Assembly: GCA_022340245.1 (NCBI GenBank) | Contig: JAJDOI010000160.1 | Coordinates: 1 to 54,634 of the forward strand | Direction of reading: 5' to 3' | Length of the DNA: 54,634 bases | Origin: Thiogranum sp. | Lineage (GTDB): Bacteria; Pseudomonadota; Gammaproteobacteria; DSM-19610 | Shown here: piece after piece, positions 45,857-54,634 of the stretch | Position numbering within the stretch: position 1 is the stretch's first letter | Layout: each line of letters begins with the position of its first letter | The notes under the pieces: model-generated | What the model saw: the letters and a program-made list of their open reading frames with translations, nothing else | Databases searched by the model: none | What the model was told of the DNA's origin: nothing | Translations under genes and position numbers: made by a program

Positions 45857-45862
45857 TATAAT
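45857..45862 (+). promoter_or_regulatory. candidate -10 element for amgK
   Basis: TATAAT lies 39 bp before the amgK start codon. The -35 region is poor (around CTCGGT). It lies in the divergent lptD-amgK gap; an AT-rich patch (45706-45735) nearer lptD may serve the other strand. Confidence 0.4.
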
Positions 45863-45900
45863 GCCCGGCATTTCGTCAATAACACGGCAAGGTCAATCAG

Positions 45901-47549
<1,649 letters not shown>

Positions 47550-47552
47550 CTC

Positions 47553-48986
47553 ATGGGCGATGAGATCGCACACAGCCATTTCAGTGCGGCGGACTTCATG
47601 GCGTTCGAACAGCGCCTGGAGGCCGAAACGCACTTGCTGGGCGACTGGTTTCGGGACAGGGTATTTTCGTCACAGGTGCCGGTGTGTGGCCTGGAACTGG
47701 AAGCCTGGCTCATCGACCGGGACGCCATGCCGGCGCCGCGCAACCAGGCGTTCCTGGAGAAAATGAATGATCCGCTGGTGGTACCGGAACTGGCGCGTTT
47801 TAACGTTGAACTGAATGTCGATCCGCAACCCTTGCACGCCGGCGCACTGAGCCGCCTGCAAGAGGATTTGCAGCGCACCTGGGGCCGTTGCGGCGCCATT
47901 GCTGCGGACCTCGATACACGTCTGGTAATGATCGGTATCCTGCCCAGTGTGGCGCAATCCGATCTGAGCCTGGCGAACATGTCCGAGCTGAAGCGTTACC
48001 GCGCACTCAACGAACAGGTGTTGCGCCTGCGTGATGGTGCACCCCTGGCGCTGGAAATTCATGGCCGGGAACACCTGAATATTGAGCACAAGGATGTGAT
48101 GCTGGAATCCGCAGCCACTTCTTTACAGCTGCACCTCAAGGTGGCCGTCGACAACGCGGTCCGCTACTACAACGCGGCGCAGATAGCCGCCGCCCCAATG
48201 GTCGCCGCAGCGGCCAATTCACCGTTCCTGTTCGGCCGCGATCTCTGGGATGAAACCAGAATTCCGTTGTTCGAACAGGCGGTCGAAGTGGGCGGATTCG
48301 CCGGCGCCAGTCGCGGTCCCGTACGCCGTGTCAGTTTCGGAACGGGGTATGCAAAGGAGTCGCTGTTCGAGTGTTTCGTCGAAAACCAGCAGCATTTTCC
48401 CGTGCTGCTGCCTATTGTTTTTGACGCGGCCGAAAAGGATATGCGCCACGTGCGGCTGCACAACGGCACGATCTGGCGCTGGAACCGCCCCCTGATCGGT
48501 TATGATGATAATGGCACGCCGCATCTGCGCATCGAGCATCGCGTACTGCCGGCGGGGCCTACTGTCGTCGACAGTATCGCCAGCGCCGCCTTCTTCTACG
48601 GTCTGGTGCACGCGCTGGCCATGCGCGACACCGTTCCTGAGTACGAGCTGCCTTTCGCCACGGCGCGTGATAATTTCTATGCGGCGGCGCGCGATGGACT
48701 GGATGCCCAGATCACCTGGCTGGATGGTCGCAGGTTGCCGGTGCAGACGCTGTTGCTCGATCAGCTGATTCCGCTGGCTCGCTACGGTCTGGGCCTGCTG
48801 GAAATCGATGCGCAGGATCGCGACCTCTATCTGGGCATTGTGAAGGATCGTATACGCAACGCCTGTACCGGATGCAACTGGCAGCGCGCCTGGGTGGCCC
48901 GCCATGGCCGGGACATGCAGGCGCTCACCGAGGCATACTACGAGAGACAGCAACGTGGTGAGCCGGTACACAACTGGGGCAGCTGA
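47553..48986 (+). CDS. GCS2-family carboxylate-amine ligase (glutamate-cysteine-ligase-like)
   Basis: The 477-residue protein belongs to the GCS2 branch of glutamate-cysteine ligases. It shows the first acidic motif VCGLELEAWLID near residue 46, ELARFNVELNVDPQPLHAGA near residue 80, YYNAAQIAAAPMVAAAANSP near residue 205, and IWRWNRPLIGYDDNG followed by HLRIEHRVLPAGPTVVDSIA near residue 330. The family activates a carboxylate with ATP and couples it to an amine. The actual partners are unknown, and this is probably not the main glutathione enzyme. It starts three bases after murU and ends four before a zinc hydrolase, which implies one operon. Confidence 0.85.
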   Translation: MGDEIAHSHFSAADFMAFEQRLEAETHLLGDWFRDRVFSSQVPVCGLELEAWLIDRDAMPAPRNQAFLEKMNDPLVVPELARFNVELNVDPQPLHAGALSRLQEDLQRTWGRCGAIAADLDTRLVMIGILPSVAQSDLSLANMSELKRYRALNEQVLRLRDGAPLALEIHGREHLNIEHKDVMLESAATSLQLHLKVAVDNAVRYYNAAQIAAAPMVAAAANSPFLFGRDLWDETRIPLFEQAVEVGGFAGASRGPVRRVSFGTGYAKESLFECFVENQQHFPVLLPIVFDAAEKDMRHVRLHNGTIWRWNRPLIGYDDNGTPHLRIEHRVLPAGPTVVDSIASAAFFYGLVHALAMRDTVPEYELPFATARDNFYAAARDGLDAQITWLDGRRLPVQTLLLDQLIPLARYGLGLLEIDAQDRDLYLGIVKDRIRNACTGCNWQRAWVARHGRDMQALTEAYYERQQRGEPVHNWGS

Positions 48987-48990
48987 AAGC

Positions 48991-50010
48991 ATGGCCAGCC
49001 TGTTACGCCAGTACCACGAATTGCCGGCCGGTCTGCTCGATGCGGCCCCCGCGCAGCTTGCCGAGCTTCTGGGTGGGCCATCGCTGATTCATCTGCCGGG
49101 CCGGCGCGAACAACCGTTGTTCCTGTCGCTGTTGCTGCATGGCAATGAAACCACCGGCTTCCGCGCGCTGCAGGCTCTGTTGAAGAACTACCGCGACAGG
49201 GAGTTGCCGCGCGCACTGAGTTTTTTTATCGGCAACGTCGAGGCCGCGCGCGACGGCCTGCGGCGCCTTGCCGGGCAGCCGGATTACAACCGCGTCTGGC
49301 CCGGTAGTGATTATGCCGATAGTCCCGAGAAGCGCATGATGGCGGAGATCGTGGATATCATGCGCGAACGGCGGCCGTTTGCCAGTGTCGACATACACAA
49401 CAATACCGGCATCAATCCACACTACGCGTGCATCAACCGCATCGACCACCGCTTTATGCACCTCGGTGGTCTGTTCAGCCGGACGCTGGTGTATTTCATA
49501 CGCCCGGCGGGTGTGCAATCGATGGCTTTCGCCGAACTGTGCCCCGCGATCACGGTTGAATGCGGCAAGGTGGGACAGAGCGCCGGCGACCACCATGCGC
49601 TGGAGTTCATCGATGCCTGTCTGCACCTGAGCGAGATACCCGACCACCCGGTAGCCGCGCACGATATCGACCTGTTCCACACTGTGGCTATCGTGCGGGT
49701 GCCGCGCGCCTACAGCTTCGGCTTCGGCGACAATCCGGTCGACATCTGTTTTATCGATGACCTCGACCACCTCAATTTCCGTGAGTTGCCGCCGGGCACA
49801 ACCCTGGCGTACGTCGATGGCATCGACGCGTTGCCGCTCGAGGCGAGCGACGAACAGGGCGTTGAAGTGGGTGGGCGCTATTTTACGCTGGACGACAATA
49901 CCCTGCGTACCACGCGTAGCTTGATGCCGTCCATGTTCACGCTCGATGAGCGGGTTATCAGGCAGGATTGTCTGGGCTATTTGATGGAGCGCTACCCTTT
50001 GCCGGCCTAG
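48991..50010 (+). CDS. M14-family zinc hydrolase, AstE/aspartoacylase-like
   Basis: The 339-residue protein resembles succinylglutamate desuccinylase and aspartoacylase. Zinc ligands are His50 and Glu53 in LLHGNETTG and His136 in VDIHNNTG; Glu190 in ITVECGKVG would be the catalytic residue. Family members cleave N-acyl amino acids or related amide bonds; the substrate here is unknown. It lies four bases after the GCS2-type ligase, so a bond-forming and a bond-breaking enzyme are made together downstream of MurNAc recycling. E. coli AstE is 322 aa and part of an arginine-degradation operon, which is absent here. Confidence 0.87.
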   Translation: MASLLRQYHELPAGLLDAAPAQLAELLGGPSLIHLPGRREQPLFLSLLLHGNETTGFRALQALLKNYRDRELPRALSFFIGNVEAARDGLRRLAGQPDYNRVWPGSDYADSPEKRMMAEIVDIMRERRPFASVDIHNNTGINPHYACINRIDHRFMHLGGLFSRTLVYFIRPAGVQSMAFAELCPAITVECGKVGQSAGDHHALEFIDACLHLSEIPDHPVAAHDIDLFHTVAIVRVPRAYSFGFGDNPVDICFIDDLDHLNFRELPPGTTLAYVDGIDALPLEASDEQGVEVGGRYFTLDDNTLRTTRSLMPSMFTLDERVIRQDCLGYLMERYPLPA

Positions 50011-50041
50011 TACTCCGTCAATATCATGTTGAAGGAGTACT
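50009..50041. terminator. possible bidirectional terminator hairpin
   Basis: AGTACTCC (50009-50016) and GGAGTACT (50034-50041) are a perfect 8-bp inverted repeat with a 17-bp loop, starting at the stop codon of the M14 gene and facing the end of cpdA. A GC hairpin (CCGCCGG / CCGGCG) follows. There is no T-run, so a terminator role is uncertain. Confidence 0.4.
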
Positions 50042-50069
50042 GGCGCCGCCGGTGCTGTCCGGCGCGGCG

Positions 50070-50876
50070 TCAGTATCCGCTGGCGTCGAGGTCGATACTG
50101 CCCGGTATTGCGGCCAGACGCTCCACGCCGGTCGAAAAGTGCCCGTCGCTGTACAGATCGAACCAGCGATACCCCGGGGCGACACGGTCGATCGCGAAGT
50201 CCTCACTGTTTGGCAGAAACTGTATACAGGTTGAAGGTGTTGCCAGCAGGCGGATGGCCTTGTGGCGGCGCTCGAAGCACTGGTGGACGTGCCCCCAGAC
50301 GATTGCGCGCACCTGCGGGTACCGGTCGATGATTTCGAAGAACGCTCCCGGGTTGTCGACGGCCATGGTGTCGAGCCAGCGACTGCCGATACTCACCGGC
50401 TGGTGATGCAGCCATACCATTGCCGGACTGCCGGGGGATCCAGCCAGTGCATTGTGGAGCCTGTCCAGTTCCTGTTCGCCGAGGTGGCCGCCTTCGCTGC
50501 CGCTGACCGTGGAATCCATAAACAACATCTGCCAGTCCCCGATCTGCAGGCAGGGTACGCTGTGGCAGGGTTCGTCGTTCATGTTGTTGCGCAGCGCAGT
50601 CGCTTCGTCGTGGTTGCCGGGCAGGCAGTAAACCGGTACGCCAAGTTGGCTGAAACACCGGCGCACCATTTGATAGGCAGCCGCTGACGCGTCGTGGGTC
50701 AGGTCGCCGGTGGCGACCGCCAGGTGGGGTCGGCGTTGTGCGACCAGCTCGATCACCTGTTGCAGGCAATGGCGGGTATTGAGCCCCAGGAGTTCTCCGT
50801 CGGGGTCTGCGTACAGGTGCGTATCCGTGATCTGGGCGATGCGCAGGGCAGGCGTGTCGGTCGCGTATGAGGGCAC
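50070..50876 (-). CDS. cpdA: 3',5'-cyclic AMP phosphodiesterase
   Basis: CpdA hydrolyses cAMP, lowering the Crp signal. The 268-residue metallophosphoesterase (E. coli 275) has AQITDTHLYADPDGELLG at the start, ATGDLTHDASAAAY near residue 55, PGNHDEATALR near residue 85 and WGHVHQCFERR near residue 195, which bind two metals. The start is a GTG whose first base is the last base of the argA stop (TAGTG), so translation is likely coupled. No adenylate cyclase or crp is in this window. Confidence 0.92.
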   Translation of the reverse strand: MPSYATDTPALRIAQITDTHLYADPDGELLGLNTRHCLQQVIELVAQRRPHLAVATGDLTHDASAAAYQMVRRCFSQLGVPVYCLPGNHDEATALRNNMNDEPCHSVPCLQIGDWQMLFMDSTVSGSEGGHLGEQELDRLHNALAGSPGSPAMVWLHHQPVSIGSRWLDTMAVDNPGAFFEIIDRYPQVRAIVWGHVHQCFERRHKAIRLLATPSTCIQFLPNSEDFAIDRVAPGYRWFDLYSDGHFSTGVERLAAIPGSIDLDASGY

Positions 50877-52201
50877 TAGTCGATCGCCTTGATGAACACC
50901 CTGGAGTTGCGCTGGTAGTTATACAGGCTGCGTTTGCGGACCGGCAACGACGACAGGTCGGCGCGTTCGAAACCACGCTCGCGGAACCAGTGCGAGGTCT
51001 GGGTGGTGAGCACGAACAGCCGCCGGATGCCGTTGTGGCGGGCGCGCTGTTCGATGGCGCGCAGCAGACTGTCGCCGCGGCCGTGTGACCGATAATCGGG
51101 GTGCACTACCAGGCAGGCCAGCTCGGCAACCTCGCGCTCGTAGGTGTACAACGCTGCACAGGCGATAATCATGCCGTCGCGCTTTACCACCAGGAAATAG
51201 CCGATTTCCATTTCCAGCAATTCACGCGAGCGTTTCACCAGTACACCCTGTTCTTCCAGCGGTGCAATCAGTTTCAGGATGCCGCCGACGTCGTCGATGC
51301 TGGCCGCGCGCAGGCCCTCGTAGAGCTCCGCACTGACGAGGGTGCCAATGCCATCGCGGGTGAACAGCTCCAGCAGCAGCCCGCCGTCGTGACCACGGGC
51401 AATGAGGTGGGTGCGCCTGACGCCGCGCCGGCAGCTGTCCACGGCGTTTAGCAGGTGGCGCCGCCATTCCTCGCCAAGTTTGCGCCGCGAGCGCAGCAAT
51501 TGTTCGGCTTCCAGTAGCGACAACTGGTGAATAAAGTGTCGCCTGCTGTCGCGCAGGCCTTCGCCTTCGACCAGCAGCACCAGCTTGTCGGCGTGCAGGG
51601 CGACGGCTGCAGCGGTGGCAATTTCTTCGGCGCTGAGGTTGAAGATTTCACCGGTGGGCGAATAACCGATCGACGACAACAGTACAATACGCCCGGCATC
51701 CAGCTGCTGGTGGATGCCGGCAGAGTCTATCCGCCGCACTTCGCCCGTATGGCAATAGTCCACACCATCGCGTACGCCCAGCGGTCTGGCGATGACGAAG
51801 TTACCCGTTGCGATACCGATCCGGGCGCCCGCGACCGGTGCGTTGACAATGCCCATGGACAGCTTGGCTTCGATGTCAACGCGCAGGCTGCCAACGGCAT
51901 CCTTGACGCTGACCAGCGCCTCGTCGTCGGTGACGCGCAGGCCGTTGACGTAACGAATTTCCGCACCACGCTGTTTCAGGCGCTGTTCAATCTGGGGTCT
52001 GGCGCCGTGCACCAGCACCAGGCGCAGCCCCAGTGTGTTGAGCAGGGTGATATCGTTGACCAGTTCGTCAAAGCCATCGCCCAGCGCCTCGCCGCCGAAG
52101 GTAATGACAATCGTCGTGCCGCGGTGCGCCTTGATGTAGGGCGCCGCCTGGCGAATGTTGGCCACGAAAGTATGCGGGTCTTTGTTCTGCTTATTGGGCA
52201 T
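50876..52201 (-). CDS. argA: Amino-acid N-acetyltransferase (N-acetylglutamate synthase)
   Basis: ArgA acetylates glutamate with acetyl-CoA, the first step of arginine synthesis and its point of feedback inhibition. The 441-residue protein (E. coli 443) has an N-terminal amino-acid-kinase-like regulatory domain (YIKAHRGTTIVITFGGEALG, LVLVHGARPQIEQRLKQRGA) and a C-terminal GNAT domain with the acetyl-CoA loop VVHPDYRSHGRGDSLL near residue 370. I start at 52201 because TAGGG precedes the ATG; an upstream Met (52228) is possible. Its stop overlaps the cpdA start by one base, and argE follows in the same direction upstream. Confidence 0.96.
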   Translation of the reverse strand: MPNKQNKDPHTFVANIRQAAPYIKAHRGTTIVITFGGEALGDGFDELVNDITLLNTLGLRLVLVHGARPQIEQRLKQRGAEIRYVNGLRVTDDEALVSVKDAVGSLRVDIEAKLSMGIVNAPVAGARIGIATGNFVIARPLGVRDGVDYCHTGEVRRIDSAGIHQQLDAGRIVLLSSIGYSPTGEIFNLSAEEIATAAAVALHADKLVLLVEGEGLRDSRRHFIHQLSLLEAEQLLRSRRKLGEEWRRHLLNAVDSCRRGVRRTHLIARGHDGGLLLELFTRDGIGTLVSAELYEGLRAASIDDVGGILKLIAPLEEQGVLVKRSRELLEMEIGYFLVVKRDGMIIACAALYTYEREVAELACLVVHPDYRSHGRGDSLLRAIEQRARHNGIRRLFVLTTQTSHWFRERGFERADLSSLPVRKRSLYNYQRNSRVFIKAID

Positions 52202-52312
52202 AAGCCCTAGATTACCAATAAAAGTCAAAGCAATACCAGCATTGCGACGTGGCGGCCGGCAACCGGAGCCGCGCGCTGCCGCTATCGGTAACCGTGACCT
52301 CCCGGGGCCTGT

Positions 52313-53482
52313 TCAGTCGCCGTTGGACGGTGGCTGGACGCAGAACCGGTCAATCAGTTTGCGCAGGAGATCAAGTGTCGGGCCGATGCGTGCTTCTTCG
52401 AGATATTCGTCGGGCTGATGAGCCTGTTCGATGTCGCCGGGGCCGAGTACCACGGTATCGATACCCATCTGGTTGAAGTAGGGGCCCTCGGTGCCGAACG
52501 CCACGGCCATGGCGCTGTAGCCGGTGAGTGATTCGGTAGCGCGGACGATGTCGGACGTCGCCCGCGTCTCCATGGCCGGCGTGCCCTCGAACAGCGGGCG
52601 GCAGGTCAGCTGCAGACCCGTCCCCTTGATGGCCTGCTCGATGCGCCGTTGCAGGATGTGGCGCAGCTCGCCGAGGTCCATGCCGGGCAAGGGGCGCAGG
52701 TCGATGTGCAATTCGCAATCGGCGCAGATGCGGTTGGGATTGTCTCCCCCGTGGATATGGCCGAGGTTCAGGGTCGGAACGGGTACATGGAACAGCGGAT
52801 TGACATGTTGCGCCTGGAGTTCGGCACGCCAGCGCACCAGTTCGTCCAGTACCAGGCGCATACCCTCCAGGGCACTGTTGCCGAGCGCCGGATCGCTGGA
52901 GTGGCCGGATCGGCCCCGCAGGTGAATGCTTTCCATCATGACGCCTTTGTGCAGGCGCACCGGGCGTAGCCCCGTTGGTTCACCGATCACGGCATAACGC
53001 GCCTGCGGACGCCCGACGCTGACCAGGGTCTGCGCACCGGCCATCGAACTTTCCTCATCCGCAGTCGCCACCAGTATCAGCGGCTCCTTGAAGCGGGCCG
53101 GTGAAAAGCTGCTGGCCGCCTCGATAGCCAGCGCGAGAAAGGTTTTCATGTCGCAGGTGCCAAGACCGTAAAGGCGGCCGCCCTGTCGCGTCAGTTTGAA
53201 CGGATCGTGTTGCCAGCGGCCCGGGTCGTAGGGGACGGTATCGGTATGTCCGGCCAGTACCAGGCCCCCGGGGCCGTTGCCGAGTGTTGCGACCAGGTTG
53301 GCCTTGTCGCTGCCGTCGCCTATCGGCATGATTTCCACCCGCCAGCCGAGTGCGCTCAACCAGCCTGCCAACAGGTCGATGACGGCACGGTTGCTCTGAT
53401 CGAAATCGGGGCTGACGCTGCTGACCGACGGGGTCGATATCAGCGCGTCGATCATCTCCAGGAGTGGTGGCGGTTTCTGCAT
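52313..53482 (-). CDS. argE: Acetylornithine deacetylase
   Basis: ArgE removes the acetyl group from N-acetylornithine. The 389-residue M20 peptidase-fold protein (E. coli 383) begins PPPLLEMIDALISTPSVSSV, and has LVLAGHTDTVPYDPGRW near residue 75, GLGTCDMKTFLALAIEAA near residue 106, ATADEESSMAGAQTLV near residue 139 and EPTGLRPVRLHKG near residue 167, which bind the two zincs. It lies beside argA in the same direction, with 111 bp between. Possessing both ArgA and ArgE implies a linear, not a cyclic, acetyl route, though argJ could lie elsewhere. Confidence 0.95.
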   Translation of the reverse strand: MQKPPPLLEMIDALISTPSVSSVSPDFDQSNRAVIDLLAGWLSALGWRVEIMPIGDGSDKANLVATLGNGPGGLVLAGHTDTVPYDPGRWQHDPFKLTRQGGRLYGLGTCDMKTFLALAIEAASSFSPARFKEPLILVATADEESSMAGAQTLVSVGRPQARYAVIGEPTGLRPVRLHKGVMMESIHLRGRSGHSSDPALGNSALEGMRLVLDELVRWRAELQAQHVNPLFHVPVPTLNLGHIHGGDNPNRICADCELHIDLRPLPGMDLGELRHILQRRIEQAIKGTGLQLTCRPLFEGTPAMETRATSDIVRATESLTGYSAMAVAFGTEGPYFNQMGIDTVVLGPGDIEQAHQPDEYLEEARIGPTLDLLRKLIDRFCVQPPSNGD

Positions 53483-53633
53483 GGCCGGGCGGGCTCGTCT
53501 TCTGGTTGGGGCCTTGGCCTGATTATGGACAAGGCCGACCCGAATTGCGATGGGGTGACGCGGCAGCTAACAGAAACAGCTGGTACTCGCCGTGCCGCTG
53601 GTGAAAGCCTGGGGCACCTCGCGGGCCGGCGTC

Positions 53634-54634
53634 TCAGCCCGCCCGGCCGACCGACTGCAGGCCATATGTTTTGAGTTTGCGGTACAGGGTGCGCTCGCTG
53701 ATCCCCAGGATCTGGGCGACTCTGGAGCGCTTGCCCTGGTGTTCGGCCAGCAATTCGGCGATGTATTGTGACTCCAGACCCCTGATGGACGGTTCCTGGC
53801 CGTCCGCGTCCTGCATCGCGATCCCGGCGCTCGACGAGCCGTGGACCGGTTGCCGGTCAATATGTATTTCTGCTGCGGTGACGATGCCGTTGGTGCTAAG
53901 CGCGGCGGCGCGCTGCAAAATGTTGCCCAGTTCGCGAACGTTGCCCGGGTAGTCGTAATCGATCAGGGCATCGGTGGCGTCGGCGGTCAGTTGGTAGCTG
54001 CGGTTGACGCTTGCGCCGATGCGTCCGAGCAACGCGTTGGCGAGCAACGGGATGTCGCTGCGCCGCGTGCGCAGGGTCGGGACCTCGCAGATGATGCCTG
54101 CCACCCGGTAATACAGGTCGGCACGAAACCGGTTCGAGGCAACCAGTTGTCGCAGGTTGCGGCCGGTGGCGCAGACGATTCGCACATCGGCGCTGAGTAA
54201 CTCGCGCCCGCCCACGCGGCGGAATCTGCCGCTCTCCATGGCGTTCACCAGGCGTCCCTGCAGCGACTGCGGCAGGTCAGCGATTTCGTTCAGAAAGAGT
54301 GTCCCACCGTCGGCCTGCTCGAAGAGGCCGTGGCGGCGCCCGATGCAACCGGTAAATGCGCCGCGCTCGTGGCCGAAGAGCTCACTTTCGAAAACCGTTT
54401 CAGATACGGCGCTGCAATCCACCATGACGAAACCGCGTTCGTTGCGGTTTGAGCGTCGGTGAATGTACCTGGCTGCCAGGTCCTTGCCGACGCCACTTTC
54501 GCCAGTCACCAGGGCGGGGGCATCGACCTCGGCGGCGCGCGTAAGATGTTCGATACACTGCTGGAATGCCTTGGACTGACCGATCATGCGCTGCTGGTCA
54601 CCGGCGAGGTCTTCGCTGCGGGCCAGCGGAAAAA
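53634..54634 (-). CDS. Sigma-54-dependent transcriptional activator with altered ATPase motifs (5' end outside window)
   Basis: The reading frame runs to the window edge, so the N-terminal sensory region is missing. The visible part contains a sigma-54-type AAA+ domain: Walker A GESGVGKD, the sigma-54-contact GAFTG loop (SELFGHERGAFTGCIGRRHG) and arginine fingers in FRADLYYRV. It ends with a Fis-type helix-turn-helix (KRSRVAQILGISERTLYRKL). Three conserved positions differ. The Walker B Asp is Asn (FLNEIADL, codon 54290-54288), the sensor I Asn is Gly (CATGRNL, codon 54164-54162), and the switch Asn is Asp (VMVDCSAV). ATP hydrolysis may be weak or altered. Target genes are unknown; argE lies next downstream. 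Confidence 0.88.
   Translation of the reverse strand, partial: FPLARSEDLAGDQQRMIGQSKAFQQCIEHLTRAAEVDAPALVTGESGVGKDLAARYIHRRSNRNERGFVMVDCSAVSETVFESELFGHERGAFTGCIGRRHGLFEQADGGTLFLNEIADLPQSLQGRLVNAMESGRFRRVGGRELLSADVRIVCATGRNLRQLVASNRFRADLYYRVAGIICEVPTLRTRRSDIPLLANALLGRIGASVNRSYQLTADATDALIDYDYPGNVRELGNILQRAAALSTNGIVTAAEIHIDRQPVHGSSSAGIAMQDADGQEPSIRGLESQYIAELLAEHQGKRSRVAQILGISERTLYRKLKTYGLQSVGRAG

Overview
The window is a chromosomal segment of a GC-rich gammaproteobacterium. The evidence is gene order: aroQ-accB-accC-prmA-(DUF3426)-dusB-fis-purH-purD, the zapA / 6S RNA / 5-FCL block facing ygfB-pepP-ubiH-ubiI, and lptD-surA-pdxA-rsmA are all arrangements typical of that class. I cannot fix the genus from sequence alone. 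The nature of the genes is almost entirely core housekeeping; there is no prophage, transposase, CRISPR array or tRNA.

Layout. 1-9.1 kb (+): end of aroQ, acetyl-CoA carboxylase accBC, prmA, a zinc-ribbon membrane protein, dusB-fis, purH, purD. 9.3-12.6 kb: rpiA (-) diverging from ilvA (+), then an EVE-domain gene (-). 12.6-18.8 kb: 5-FCL, 6S RNA, zapA and a ZapB-like gene (-) diverging from ygfB-pepP-ubiH-ubiI (+). 18.8-20.8 kb: a GST (-), a broken HxlR-type regulator and a MOSC protein (+). 21.2-26.7 kb: a tandem glycine riboswitch driving gcvT-gcvH-gcvPA-tpx-gcvPB. 26.7-28.8 kb: dgkA, an adenosine-kinase-like PfkB kinase and a methyltransferase. 29-31 kb: a DUF255/thioredoxin-fold protein (-). 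31.1-37.5 kb (+): a glycosyltransferase / LAB_N / ArnT-like cassette, rlmI-like, lgt-thyA-folA. 37.5-45.7 kb: apaG-apaH (-), two small uncharacterised genes (+), then usp-rsmA-pdxA-surA-lptD (-). 45.9-50.0 kb (+): amgK-murU followed by a GCS2-type ligase and an AstE-like zinc hydrolase, packed as one operon. 50.0-54.6 kb (-): cpdA, argA, argE and the 3' part of a sigma-54 activator with unusual ATPase motifs.

The most unusual content is not coding. A hairpin repeat family (arms TTGGGCT / AGCCCAA, usually as facing pairs) occurs in 13 places, all between 2.1 and 29 kb and none that I can find after that. One copy supplies the prmA stop codon and another replaces the middle of the HxlR gene. 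A second family is a 77-bp palindrome with 26-bp arms around a conserved 25-nt core: two copies lie between rpiA and ilvA and a decayed third lies beside zapA. I do not recognise this second family.

Functionally, the segment joins fatty-acid initiation, purine and folate one-carbon metabolism (purH, purD, gcv, thyA, folA, 5-FCL), ubiquinone synthesis, outer-membrane biogenesis (lptD, surA, lgt, lipid A cassette), and peptidoglycan recycling (amgK, murU).
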